DNA of 64,000 nucleotides from Planctomycetota bacterium (GTDB lineage: Bacteria > Planctomycetota > UBA1135 > GCA-002686595). Of this stretch, positions 26,097 to 35,910 are shown piece after piece. The stretch lies in the NCBI GenBank assembly GCA_021413885.1, contig JAIOPM010000037.1, positions 95,059 to 159,058 of the forward strand, given 5' to 3'. Both the position numbers and the translations under genes were made by a program. The notes beneath the pieces are model-generated. The model saw only the letters and a program-made list of their open reading frames with translations, was not told where the DNA came from and did no database searches. Numbering within the stretch: the stretch's first letter is position 1; each line of letters opens with the position of its first letter.

Positions 26097-28300
26097 CCCT
26101 CCTCGATTCGTTGCCGCTCGCGCAGGACGCGCCGCCGCCGGGAGCGTGCGTGCGCATCGAGCGTCCGGAAGCCGGCCTCGCGGTCGTGATCCTCGATCCG
26201 CCGCATCGCAAGTTGCCGGTGTTCGACTTGCCGTTGATCCGCGACCTCACGCTCGCGCTCGACCGACTCGAAGGCGACAAGGACGTGCGCGCCGTGGTCT
26301 TCACCGGCCGCGATCCGCTGACGTTCGTCGCGGGCGCGGACATCGACGTGATCGCAGCGGTCACCGACGAAGCGGTCGCGCACGAGCTCGGGCGCCTCGG
26401 CCAACTGCTCTTCGAGCGCATCGCGAAGCTGCGCGTGCCGACGGTCGCCGCGGTCGGCGGCGCGGTGCCCGGCGGAGCGTGCGAACTCTGCCTCGCGACG
26501 CAAGCGATCGTGCTCTCCGAACATCCGAACTCGCGCATCGGTCTGCCGGAAGTCCGCCTCGGCATCCTGCCGGGTTGGGGCGGAAGTCAGCGCTTGCCGC
26601 GCCGCATCGGCACGCCCGCGGCGCTCGGCGCGATTCTCACCGGCAAACTCTACACGCCGCGCGAAGCGTTGCGTCTCGGACTGGTCGATCGTCTGTGCGC
26701 GCCGGAGAACCTGCTGCGCGTCGCGAGCGACCTGGCGCTCGGCCGCGAGTCGAAGCGCGTCTTCAAGAAGCCGCTGTTCGTCAAGCTCGTCGACGGGAAC
26801 GCCGTCGCGCGCGCGTTCGTCGAACGCAAGGTGCGCAAGGACGTGTTGCGCGAGACGCACGGTCACTACCCGGCTCCGCTCGCGGCGCTCGAGCTCGCTT
26901 TGCGCGCGACGTCGACGCCGATCGAGACCGGGCTCGAGCTCGAGGCCCGCGCGCTCGCGAAGCTCGCGATCTCGCCCGAGTGCAAGAACCTGGTGACGAT
27001 CTTCCGGCTGTCCGAGGAAGCGAAGAAGACGCGCGTCCTCGCCGACGGCACCGAAGCGAAGTCGCTCGCGCGCATCGGCGTGATCGGCGCCGGCGTGATG
27101 GGCGCGGGCATCGCGCGCCTCGCGGCGGAGAAGGGCGTCGCCGCGCGGCTCTCCGACGTCGCACGCGCGCCGCTCGACGCGACGCTGTTCGCGCATCGCA
27201 AGGAAATCGGTCGGCGGCTCGCGAAGCGCCGGATCCTGAAACACGAAGCGGATCAAGCGCTCGATCGCCTCGAGCTCACCACCGAACTCTTCGGCTTCGA
27301 TCGCTGCGACCTCGTCGTCGAGGCGGTCGTCGAACGGCTCGACGTCAAGCAAGAGGTGCTCGCACGTCTCGCCGAACGCATGGCGCCCGACGCGATCCTC
27401 GCGACCAACACGTCGTCGCTCTCGGTCGACGCGCTCGCCGCGAAACTCCCCCATCCCGAACGCGTCGTCGGGATGCACTTCTTCAATCCCGTCGGCCAGA
27501 TGCCGTTGGTCGAAGTCGTGCGCGGCAAACGCAGCGCCGATTGGGCGGTCGCGGCCGTCGCGAAGCTCGCGCTCAAGCTCGGCAAGACGCCGGTGATCAC
27601 CACCGACGTCGCGGGCTTCCTCGTCAACCGTCTGCTCGGGCCGTACCTCGACGAAGCGGTGCGGCTCTTCGAAGTCGGCGTCGACATCGAGCGCATCGAC
27701 GGACTCTTGCGCGACTTCGGCATGCCGATGGGGCCGCTCGAGTTGCTCGACGAAGTCGGCTTCGACGTCGCGGCGCACGCGGCGGTCTCGCTCGGTTCGG
27801 CGTACGGCGCGCGCATGCAGTCGAGCCACGTGATCCGCCGCGCGCTCGAAGTCGGCATCAAGGGCAAGAAGAACGGCAAGGGCTTCTACCTGCACGGCGT
27901 CGACGCGAAGACCGGTCGCGCGAAACGCGGCGCGCCGAACCCGGAGATCAACCGCTTCCGCGAGCCGAGCGCGCGCAAGATGGATCACTCGGACTCGAGC
28001 GTCCTCGATCAGCTCTTGTTCTCGATGCTCAACGAAGCCGCGCGGTGTCTCGAGGAAGGCGTCGTCGTCGGCGCGCGCGAACTCGACCTCGCGAGCGTCT
28101 TCGGCATGGGCTTCGCGCCGTTCCGCGGCGGCTTGTTGCGCTGGGCCGATACGGTCGGAGCCCGCGACATCGTCGCGCGACTGCGGCGCATCGCCGGCGC
28201 GCCGGACGTGCTGGCGCGCGTCGAGGGCTCGGCGCGCTTCCAACCGGCGCAGCTCTTGACCGCGCTGGGCGAGCACGGCGGCCGCTTCCACGCCGACTGA
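26093..28300 (+). CDS. FadB/FadJ-type enoyl-CoA hydratase / 3-hydroxyacyl-CoA dehydrogenase
   Basis: 735 residues starting in an ATGA overlap with the thiolase. The first 200 residues form a crotonase fold (FVAGADIDVI oxyanion region, GGAVPGGACELCLA, GLPEVRLGILPGWGG with catalytic Glu). Residues from about 320 form the NAD-binding 3-hydroxyacyl-CoA dehydrogenase (GVIGAGVMGAGIARLAAEKG), with the substrate loop MHFFNPVGQMPLVEVV and catalytic His, then two C-terminal dehydrogenase domains. The enzyme performs the hydration and oxidation steps of beta-oxidation. It is the last gene of the operon; a large palindrome starts 4 bases after its stop. Confidence 0.93.
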   Translation: MTLLDSLPLAQDAPPPGACVRIERPEAGLAVVILDPPHRKLPVFDLPLIRDLTLALDRLEGDKDVRAVVFTGRDPLTFVAGADIDVIAAVTDEAVAHELGRLGQLLFERIAKLRVPTVAAVGGAVPGGACELCLATQAIVLSEHPNSRIGLPEVRLGILPGWGGSQRLPRRIGTPAALGAILTGKLYTPREALRLGLVDRLCAPENLLRVASDLALGRESKRVFKKPLFVKLVDGNAVARAFVERKVRKDVLRETHGHYPAPLAALELALRATSTPIETGLELEARALAKLAISPECKNLVTIFRLSEEAKKTRVLADGTEAKSLARIGVIGAGVMGAGIARLAAEKGVAARLSDVARAPLDATLFAHRKEIGRRLAKRRILKHEADQALDRLELTTELFGFDRCDLVVEAVVERLDVKQEVLARLAERMAPDAILATNTSSLSVDALAAKLPHPERVVGMHFFNPVGQMPLVEVVRGKRSADWAVAAVAKLALKLGKTPVITTDVAGFLVNRLLGPYLDEAVRLFEVGVDIERIDGLLRDFGMPMGPLELLDEVGFDVAAHAAVSLGSAYGARMQSSHVIRRALEVGIKGKKNGKGFYLHGVDAKTGRAKRGAPNPEINRFREPSARKMDHSDSSVLDQLLFSMLNEAARCLEEGVVVGARELDLASVFGMGFAPFRGGLLRWADTVGARDIVARLRRIAGAPDVLARVEGSARFQPAQLLTALGEHGGRFHAD

Positions 28301-28304
28301 CGTC

Positions 28305-28409
28305 GTACGGAGCCAGCCTCAACTCGGCCGTTTTCGCGGGAGGGAAGCGCTTGCAGCAACTCCGCGGTTGCGGCCCGCGAAAACGGCCGAGTTGAGGCTG
28401 GCTCCGTAC
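28305..28409. repeat. 105-bp perfect palindrome, copy 1 of a pair flanking the DUF1028 gene
   Basis: Arms 28305-28340 and 28374-28409 are perfect 36-base reverse complements around a 33-base loop (28341-28373). The loop holds its own small stem, GCAAC with GTTGC. It lies between the stops of two convergent genes, 4 bases from one and 3 bases from the other, where it could terminate both. A second copy, 103 of 105 bases identical and in the same orientation, is at 29970-30074. The near identity including the loop indicates recent duplication or movement, as expected of a REP/MITE-like element rather than independent terminators. Confidence 0.95.
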
Positions 28410-28412
28410 TCC

Positions 28413-29942
28413 TCATGGCACGACGTCGAGCGTGACCGGCCCCGCGACGCCCGGCTGAACGTCGAACGCGAGCGCAGCAAAGGTCAACGTATGCCCGACC
28501 CACGGCGCGAGTGTCGCGGTTCTCGGCGCGAACACCGCGAGCGCGCGGCCCGAACCGTCGAGCTGTCCCGCGGTGTTCTGGAACTCGAGCGAGTTCGCGC
28601 GCGAGCGCGAGACCGCGAAGAACGCGTCGACGTTGAGCGGCAACGTCTTGCCCTGGAACACCGTGCCCGGGATCGAGCCCGACGCGCTCGCGAGGATGCC
28701 GTACTTCGCGCCGGCGGCCGACGCGCCGAAGTCGAGCGTCAACGGTGCTTGCGCCGGATCGGTCGCCGACAACGTGTCTTGACCGCAGTGCAGCGACGCG
28801 GCCGGATCGACACGCACGACGATGTCGGGTTGCAACGCGACGTCCTTGCCGTTCTCCGTCACGATCACGCGCCACGTATCGATTCCCGGCGTCGTGCCCG
28901 CGCGGATCGCGAGGTCGTACGTTCCGTCGCCGTGGTCGACGAACGCGCCCGGCACGGAAACCGGCGTCGGCGTGTTGAGAGGCTCGACGCGCAGCACATG
29001 TCCGCCGTGGACGATCGGCGCGCGCTCGAGGTCGGCGAACGCGAACGAGACGTTCAACGTGGTGACTCCATCGGCGGGCAGCGACACCGCGCTCGCTCGC
29101 ACGGTCGAGTTCACTTGATCGACGAGCCCCGCCATCGACGCGCGCCACACGAGGTAACCCTCCTCGAGCTGGCGCACCGGATCGGGATCCGGGATCTGGC
29201 CGAGCACGTTGAGGTCGAGGAAGTACGTGCCGGTCGCGCAGCCCATGCCCTTGTTGCACACGCCGAGCGAATCGCCGATGCGCGCGATGATCATGAAGCC
29301 CGAGTGCGCCGACTTCTTGAACACCGGCGGCGGACAACCGCAACTGGTCGGCGCTTGTGGCTTGCACGAGCAACGTCCGTCGCCGCCCCACGCGCGCGCG
29401 GACTTCATCGCGGCAAGACAACGTTCCGAGAGATCGCCTTGCGTCGCGAGGAAGACTTCCTCGGCGGAGAAGACGACTTCGTCGCCGGTGAGCACGTTGC
29501 CCTGGATCGCCCAGCGCAAATCGCCGGCGCTGCCGAAGCGGCTCGGCTTCGCCTTGCCCGCGCCGGTGCCGGTGAACGTCACCGACGGGTCGGCGAGGTT
29601 GACGATGCCGTACTGACGCGTCTGGTGTTGGAGATCGGTCGCCGCGAGTTGGTCGAGGATCTCCTGCGGCGAGAGGCCGGCGAGCAGGCCGGTTTGGATC
29701 AGCTTGCGGTTCTTGCCGCTGACGTCGACGAACGACTGCGCGGCCGCGACGCCGACGCCGGGGACGACGACCGGGAGCAAACGCTCGAGATCGCCGGTCA
29801 AGCACGTCGCCGACGCGACGCAGACTTCTCCTGTGCGCACGTTGACCGCGACGATCGACCACGTCGCGAGCGCGCGCTCCGAAACGGCGGCGACGGCGAC
29901 GAGTGTGAGCACGCAACGCGCGAAAAGTCCGTGGGGCTTCAT
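28413..29942 (-). CDS. Secreted DUF1028-family protein (Ntn-hydrolase-like fold)
   Basis: 509 residues with an N-terminal signal peptide (about 1-26). The mature protein starts ATWSIVAVNVRTGEVCVASATC and continues with LPVVVPGVGVAAAQSFV, ILDQLAATD, RQYGIVNLAD and GDLSERCLAAMKSARAWGGDGRCSC, the pattern of DUF1028 proteins related to Ntn-hydrolases. A cysteine-rich stretch (CSCKPQAPTSCGCPPP) is in the domain. The C-terminal half looks like beta-rich adhesion or carbohydrate-binding modules (residues about 270-509). The function of the family is not established. The gene is bracketed by two copies of a 105-bp palindrome, 3 bases after its stop and 27 bases before its start, so it may lie in a mobile or recently duplicated segment, and its promoter must be near or inside the upstream palindrome. 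Confidence 0.82.
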   Translation of the reverse strand: MKPHGLFARCVLTLVAVAAVSERALATWSIVAVNVRTGEVCVASATCLTGDLERLLPVVVPGVGVAAAQSFVDVSGKNRKLIQTGLLAGLSPQEILDQLAATDLQHQTRQYGIVNLADPSVTFTGTGAGKAKPSRFGSAGDLRWAIQGNVLTGDEVVFSAEEVFLATQGDLSERCLAAMKSARAWGGDGRCSCKPQAPTSCGCPPPVFKKSAHSGFMIIARIGDSLGVCNKGMGCATGTYFLDLNVLGQIPDPDPVRQLEEGYLVWRASMAGLVDQVNSTVRASAVSLPADGVTTLNVSFAFADLERAPIVHGGHVLRVEPLNTPTPVSVPGAFVDHGDGTYDLAIRAGTTPGIDTWRVIVTENGKDVALQPDIVVRVDPAASLHCGQDTLSATDPAQAPLTLDFGASAAGAKYGILASASGSIPGTVFQGKTLPLNVDAFFAVSRSRANSLEFQNTAGQLDGSGRALAVFAPRTATLAPWVGHTLTFAALAFDVQPGVAGPVTLDVVP

Positions 29943-29969
29943 GCCGTCATGCTACCCCTCCGCGCCGGA

Positions 29970-30074
29970 GTACGGAGCCAGCCTCAACTCGGCCGTTTTC
30001 GCGGGAGGGAAGCGCTTGCAGCAACTCCGCGGGTGGGGCCCGCGAAAACGGCCGAGTTGAGGCTGGCTCCGTAC
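29970..30074. repeat. 105-bp perfect palindrome, copy 2 of a pair flanking the DUF1028 gene
   Basis: Arms 29970-30005 and 30039-30074 are perfect 36-base reverse complements around a 33-base loop (30006-30038). It differs from copy 1 only at two loop bases, which destroy the small inner stem, while both arms are unchanged. It starts 3 bases past the dapD stop (minus strand) and ends 27 bases before the DUF1028 start. It could end the dap operon transcript. The two copies are 1,665 bases apart. Confidence 0.95.
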
Positions 30075-30077
30075 CGC

Positions 30078-30878
30078 TCAACCGCCGCGCAAAGCCGCTT
30101 CGAGCGCGGTCGCGCGATCGGTCTTCTCGTCGCGGTACTTGACGATCAACGCGCACGCGACGTGCAGGCCCCGGTGGTTGGCCCACATGTCGCCGATCGG
30201 CTTCACGCCGAGAGCACGACTGCCCGGCACGACCACGGCGCGCTCGGGGATCTCGAGCGGCGCTTCGCGCGTGCCGCGCAGCTCGCGCTCGTGGACGACG
30301 TCGTACACGATCGTGCCCGACGTCAGGATCGTGCCCGCGGCGAGCACCGCGCCCGCGCGGATCAGGATGCCCTCGTACACGCCGCAGTTGCCGCCGATGA
30401 AGACGTCGTCCTCCACGATCACGGGACGAGCGTTGACGGGCTCGAGCACGCCGCCGAGTTGCGCCGCCGCGGAGAGATGCACGCGTTTACCTACGTGCGC
30501 GCACGAGCCGACCAGCGCGTGGCTGTCGATCATCGTGCCCTCGTCGACGAAGGCACCGACGTTGACGTACATCGGCGGCATGCAGACGACGCCGCGCGCG
30601 ACGAACGCGCCGCGCCGCACCGACGAACCGCCGGGGACGAGCCGCACGCCGCGCTCGACGTCGAACGCCTGCACGCCGAACGCCTGCTTGTCGACGAACG
30701 GGAAGACGTCGCGTTGCACGCCGTGTTCGGCGAGCGGCGAACTCTTGAAGATCGCGAGGATCGCCTCCTTCACCCACGCGTTGACGCGCCACGCGCCGCT
30801 CGCGTCGCGCTCGACGGCGCGCACTTCGCCGCGTTCGAGGGCGGCGAGCAGTGCTTCGCCTTGCAGACGCGCGCTCAT
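30078..30878 (-). CDS. dapD: 2,3,4,5-tetrahydropyridine-2,6-dicarboxylate N-succinyltransferase
   Basis: 266 residues from the ATG at 30878, overlapping the DapE stop in an ATGA. An N-terminal helical part is followed by left-handed beta-helix hexapeptide repeats; FVARGVVCMPPMYVNVGAFVDEGTMIDSHALVGSCAHVG and IVEDDVFIGGNCGVYEGI are close to the DapD pattern. The reaction transfers succinyl from succinyl-CoA to tetrahydrodipicolinate in the diaminopimelate branch that feeds lysine and peptidoglycan. The size matches E. coli DapD (about 274). It is the last gene of a run with dapE, pepQ and a peptide transporter. Confidence 0.93.
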   Translation of the reverse strand: MSARLQGEALLAALERGEVRAVERDASGAWRVNAWVKEAILAIFKSSPLAEHGVQRDVFPFVDKQAFGVQAFDVERGVRLVPGGSSVRRGAFVARGVVCMPPMYVNVGAFVDEGTMIDSHALVGSCAHVGKRVHLSAAAQLGGVLEPVNARPVIVEDDVFIGGNCGVYEGILIRAGAVLAAGTILTSGTIVYDVVHERELRGTREAPLEIPERAVVVPGSRALGVKPIGDMWANHRGLHVACALIVKYRDEKTDRATALEAALRGG

Positions 30879-31891
30879 GATGCGTCCAACTTCGCGAGCA
30901 GTTCGCGCGCCGTCTTCGCGTACGTCGCGACGGCGAGTTCGAGCGAGCGCTTCGACAGCCGCTCGTGATTGGTGTGCGCGTCGAGGATCCGGCCGGGGCC
31001 GTAGAGCAACGGCCGGCCCCACTTACCGAGGTGCGGCGCGTCGGTGCCGAACGCGACCGGGATCGGCGTCTCGCCCGCGGGGACGTGGAACTCGGTCGGG
31101 CCGTAGTTCTTCATCACGAGCTCGAGCTCGACATGTTCGGACAAGCACTCGCGGATGCGGCGTTCACTGGTCTCCGGCGCCTCGACCGCGCGCAACAGCA
31201 ACGTCGCGCTCGCGCGATCGGCGACGACGTTCGCCGCGACACCGCCCTCGAGCGTGCCGAGGTTCAACGTGCCGGGGCCGAGCAACGGATGGTGTCCGAA
31301 GTTCGTCGCGAGCAAACGCGATGCGGCGTGGACGAGCTCGTGGATCGCGCTCGGCCCGACGTTCTGCGAACTGTGCCCCGCGACGCCGTGGGCGACGAGC
31401 CGCGCCTTGAAGACGCCCTTGTGCGCGCCGACGAAACGGTTTTCGGTCGGCTCGCCGACGATCGTGAACGCGGGGCGCCACGGATCCGCGAGGCGCGCGT
31501 TCGCGGCGGCGGCGCCGGCGCTGTCGGTTTCCTCGCCGACGGTGAAGAGGAAGCCGATGCGATCTTCGCCCTCGGCGAGCAACTCTTCCGCCGCCGCGAG
31601 CATCGCGACCGCCGGACCTTTCGCGTCGCACGAACCGCGGCCGTGGACGAACTCGTCGTCCTCGCGCGAACCGAACCAGGGCGGGACGGTGTCGAGGTGC
31701 GTGCAGAAGACGACGCGCGGCTCGCCTGCGCGCGCGAGGACGTTGAAGCGGCCTTCGGCAACGATCTGACGCTCGACCGCGAAGCCCTTCGTTTCGAGCG
31801 CGCGAGAAAGCGCGTCGGCGTAGTGGTTCTCGGAGCCCGTGACCGACGGGATCTCCACCCAGTCGCGCAAGCTCCGGATCCAGGTCTGCAT
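30875..31891 (-). CDS. dapE: M20 peptidase, probable succinyl-diaminopimelate desuccinylase
   Basis: 338 residues with the dinuclear zinc M20 motifs: FCTHLDTVPP (His, Asp), GRGSCDAKGPAVAMLAAAEEL, the catalytic VGEET pair, a later VGEPTEN and GAHKGVFKARLVAHGVAGHSS of the lid domain. It is somewhat short for DapE (about 375). Coupling to dapD by a 4-base overlap strongly favours succinyl-diaminopimelate desuccinylase; without that context an acetylornithine or acyl-lysine deacetylase would be an equal choice. It follows pepQ by 13 bases. Confidence 0.8.
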   Translation of the reverse strand: MQTWIRSLRDWVEIPSVTGSENHYADALSRALETKGFAVERQIVAEGRFNVLARAGEPRVVFCTHLDTVPPWFGSREDDEFVHGRGSCDAKGPAVAMLAAAEELLAEGEDRIGFLFTVGEETDSAGAAAANARLADPWRPAFTIVGEPTENRFVGAHKGVFKARLVAHGVAGHSSQNVGPSAIHELVHAASRLLATNFGHHPLLGPGTLNLGTLEGGVAANVVADRASATLLLRAVEAPETSERRIRECLSEHVELELVMKNYGPTEFHVPAGETPIPVAFGTDAPHLGKWGRPLLYGPGRILDAHTNHERLSKRSLELAVATYAKTARELLAKLDAS

Positions 31892-31904
31892 CAGCGCTCG
31901 CGGA

Positions 31905-33212
31905 TCAAATGTGCGGACGCGTCAGGTTCTGCACGCCGTTCTTCGTCACCGCGACGTTGTCCTCGATGCGCACGCCGCCGAACGGCGTCAGGCGATCGAT
32001 CGTCTTCCAGTCGAAGAGCTCGCGATCCGGGCCGCTGCGCGGTTCGCGCAACAGCATCGGGACGAAGTAGACGCCGGGCTCGATCGTGAACACCTGGCGC
32101 TCCTCGACCTTGCGCGTCGTGCGGAGGTACGGGTACTGCGTCGGCGGAGCCTTCGTGCCTCCGACCGGTTCCGTTTGGCGACCGCCGACGTCGTGGACTT
32201 GGATGCCGAGGAAATGTCCGACGCCGTGCGGGAAGAACGGACGCGTGACGCCGCGTTCGACCGCCTCCATGCCGCCGAGCTTCGTGAGCCCAAGCGTCTT
32301 CAGGAGATCGGCGATCTCGCGGTGCGCGGCGACGTGCAAATCGAGATACGGGATGCCGGGCTTCGCCAGCGCGCACAGCCGCTGTTGGAGCGCGTCGACG
32401 CCGCACTGCAGCTCGCGGAACGTCTCGTCGGCCTTCGTGGTCGTCCACGTGCGCGTGATGTCCGAGCCGTAGCCCAAGTGCGGCGCGCCGACGTCGATCA
32501 AGAGCGTGCGACCGTTCTTCACCGGCCGCTTCGACTGGTAGTGGAGCGTCGCGCCCTTCTCGTCGAGCGCGACGATCGATTCGTACGGGAGCTCGCGTTC
32601 GACGCAGCCGACCGCTTCGAGATACAGATGGTGGATCTCGAGCTCGCTCGCGCCGTTCTCGAACGCCTTGCGCGCCGCGTGGTGGCCCTTCGCCGCGCGC
32701 TCGGTCGCTTGTCCGAGGCACGCGATCTCGTACGCGCTCTTGTACGCGCGTTCCCAGTCGAGCCGCGCGAGCAACTTCGGCGGGTTGATCGCCGCCGCGG
32801 CGAAGCCCGCGGCCTTCGCGGCCTCGACGTGTTCGCCGACGTACGCGGTGCGCGGCGTGACCGAGAAGCTCTTCCACGCCTTCGCTGCTTCGCCGACTTC
32901 GACGAAGTCGTACTCGTTCCTCCAGAACGGATCGCCGAGCGGCGCTTGCTCGTACCAGTAGTCCTCGGGCGCGACGCGGACGAGCTTGGGCTTCTTGGCC
33001 ACGGCGACGACCAACAGATGGTCCGGCCCCGCGAGCGGCACCCAATGCGCGAAGTGCGGCGTGCTCTTGAACGGCGCATCCTGATCGTCGGAGTAATAGG
33101 TGAACGGCTTGCCGCTCGAGATCACGAGCGCCTCGAAGCCCTCGGCGGCAAGCGCCGCTTCGGTGGTCTTCTGCCGTTCGCGAACGTGGGCGGGGTAATG
33201 CGTCGAAACCAT
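31905..33212 (-). CDS. pepQ: Xaa-Pro dipeptidase
   Basis: 435 residues from the ATG at 33212. The N-terminal domain (FEALVISSGKPFTYYSDDQDAPF, HFAHWVPL) and the C-terminal pita-bread domain (LLIDVGAPHLGYGSDITRTW, PHGVGHFLGIQVHDVGG, FTIEPGVYF, GVRIEDNVAV) closely follow E. coli PepQ in order and length (443). The two Asp, the His and the two Glu that bind the metal pair are present. The enzyme splits dipeptides with C-terminal proline. It starts 5 bases after the stop of a peptide transporter gene, so imported peptides are likely its substrate. Confidence 0.93.
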   Translation of the reverse strand: MVSTHYPAHVRERQKTTEAALAAEGFEALVISSGKPFTYYSDDQDAPFKSTPHFAHWVPLAGPDHLLVVAVAKKPKLVRVAPEDYWYEQAPLGDPFWRNEYDFVEVGEAAKAWKSFSVTPRTAYVGEHVEAAKAAGFAAAAINPPKLLARLDWERAYKSAYEIACLGQATERAAKGHHAARKAFENGASELEIHHLYLEAVGCVERELPYESIVALDEKGATLHYQSKRPVKNGRTLLIDVGAPHLGYGSDITRTWTTTKADETFRELQCGVDALQQRLCALAKPGIPYLDLHVAAHREIADLLKTLGLTKLGGMEAVERGVTRPFFPHGVGHFLGIQVHDVGGRQTEPVGGTKAPPTQYPYLRTTRKVEERQVFTIEPGVYFVPMLLREPRSGPDRELFDWKTIDRLTPFGGVRIEDNVAVTKNGVQNLTRPHI

Positions 33213-33217
33213 GGAAC

Positions 33218-34777
<1,560 letters not shown>

Positions 34778-34872
34778 GGGACCTCGTCGAGACGCGGGAA
34801 GGGAGGAGACAGGGGGTGCGGGAATCCTACGGACCCCGGGGCTCGCCGCCAGCCTCTTTCCATCGCGTCTTC

Positions 34873-34878
34873 AGGAGG
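34873..34878 (+). promoter_or_regulatory. Shine-Dalgarno AGGAGG of the acetyltransferase gene
   Basis: AGGAGG is a perfect anti-16S match in a window where such sites are rare. It lies 14 bases before the GTG at 34893, a long spacing but the only sensible start nearby in that frame. Confidence 0.5.
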
Positions 34879-34892
34879 CTTACGCTCTTCCG

Positions 34893-35732
34893 GTGTCGAG
34901 CCCCTTCTCCATTCGCGTCGCGCGCGACGACGATCATGCGCGCTTCACGCGCTTCTTTGCGGAGCTCGGAGTCCATGATCCGGTGCCGGGGTTCGAACGT
35001 TGGAAGAGCGCGATGGCTCCGACGACGTTCTTCGTCGAGCGTGACGGACGAGCGGTCGGGTATGCGTGGTACGAGGTGTTCGGCCGCGACGGTTACGTGC
35101 GCCACGTCGTCGTCGATGCCGAGGTGCGGCGCGCGGGAGTCGGACGCGCGCTGATGCACGAGCTAGAGACGCGCTTGCGCGCCGCCGGTTGCGATCGGTG
35201 GCGCCTGAATGTGAAGCGCGACAACGCGGCGGCGATCGGGCTCTATCGCGCCTTTGGCATGGACGTCGAGCACCCGACCACCGTCGTGCGCGTGCCGTGG
35301 AGTTCGGTCGCGACTCTGCCGCGCGCCGCGTACACGATCGAGGCGCGCGAGGCCGAATCGCGCGAGGACCGCGCGCTCGAAGCGAGCTTCGATCTTCCGT
35401 CGGGACGCCTCGCGAGCTCGCGCGCGACATCGAACGTGCGCGTGCTGCGTTTGGTCGATCACCACGACGCCGCGAATCCGAAGGTCGGTATCGCGTGTTT
35501 CGATCCGGCGTTCCCGGGTTGTTTTCCGTTCAAGGTCGCGCGGCCGGAGTTCGCGCACACGTTGCTGGTCGCGCTCGCGCCGTTCGCGCCGCCGGACAAG
35601 ACGTGGATTCAGCTCGTGGTCGAGGACGACGTGCCGCTCGCGAAGTTGCTGCTCGCGCGCGGTGCGGAGCTCGTCTTCGAGATCTTGCACTTCTCGGGCG
35701 CGTTGCCGACGGACGAAGCCCTTTCGCCGTAA
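34893..35732 (+). CDS. GNAT-family N-acetyltransferase with a C-terminal extra domain
   Basis: 279 residues from the GTG at 34893. The first 150 residues are a GNAT fold: FSIRVARDDDHARFTRFF, VGYAWYEVF, VVDAEVRRAGVGRALMHELE (acetyl-CoA pyrophosphate loop RRAGVGRAL) and NAAAIGLYRAFGM. The remaining 120 residues (from about TIEAREAES) look like a second, degenerate GNAT-like half with no clear acetyl-CoA loop. GNAT enzymes move acetyl groups to amines; the acceptor is unknown. It is divergent from the peptide transporter gene. Confidence 0.82.
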   Translation: MSSPFSIRVARDDDHARFTRFFAELGVHDPVPGFERWKSAMAPTTFFVERDGRAVGYAWYEVFGRDGYVRHVVVDAEVRRAGVGRALMHELETRLRAAGCDRWRLNVKRDNAAAIGLYRAFGMDVEHPTTVVRVPWSSVATLPRAAYTIEAREAESREDRALEASFDLPSGRLASSRATSNVRVLRLVDHHDAANPKVGIACFDPAFPGCFPFKVARPEFAHTLLVALAPFAPPDKTWIQLVVEDDVPLAKLLLARGAELVFEILHFSGALPTDEALSP

Positions 35733-35898
35733 CCGAGCGAACGCCGAGCGTCTCTACCTCCGGACGCGCCGTTGACGCGCGCGGCCATGACGTGCAACAC
35801 TCTCTATCAGACCCGACCTGGCTGCTCGTCGAGATCCAAGCACCTCCCTCCTCGCGGAGCGGAGCACCACGCGCGGCCGGGTCACCTTCCTTCCCTCC

Positions 35899-35902
35899 GG
35901 AG
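35899..35902 (+). promoter_or_regulatory. GGAG ribosome site deciding the NYN gene start
   Basis: GGAG lies 8 bases before the GTG at 35911. It supports translation starting in the frame that encodes the true NYN N terminus, not in the frame that is open through the rest of the gene. Confidence 0.45.
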
Positions 35903-35910
35903 ATCGCGTC

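Noticed and set aside
28305..30074. CRISPR array or insertion-sequence inverted repeats
   Set aside because: There are only two repeats, 1.6 kb apart, each palindromic and not separated by regular spacers. No transposase lies between them; the enclosed gene is a secreted DUF1028 protein.
34981..35000. tRNA-like T-arm sequence (GGTTCGAA)
   Set aside because: It lies inside the acetyltransferase coding frame with no acceptor stem, anticodon arm or D-arm around it. Similar short matches elsewhere also lack the rest of a tRNA.
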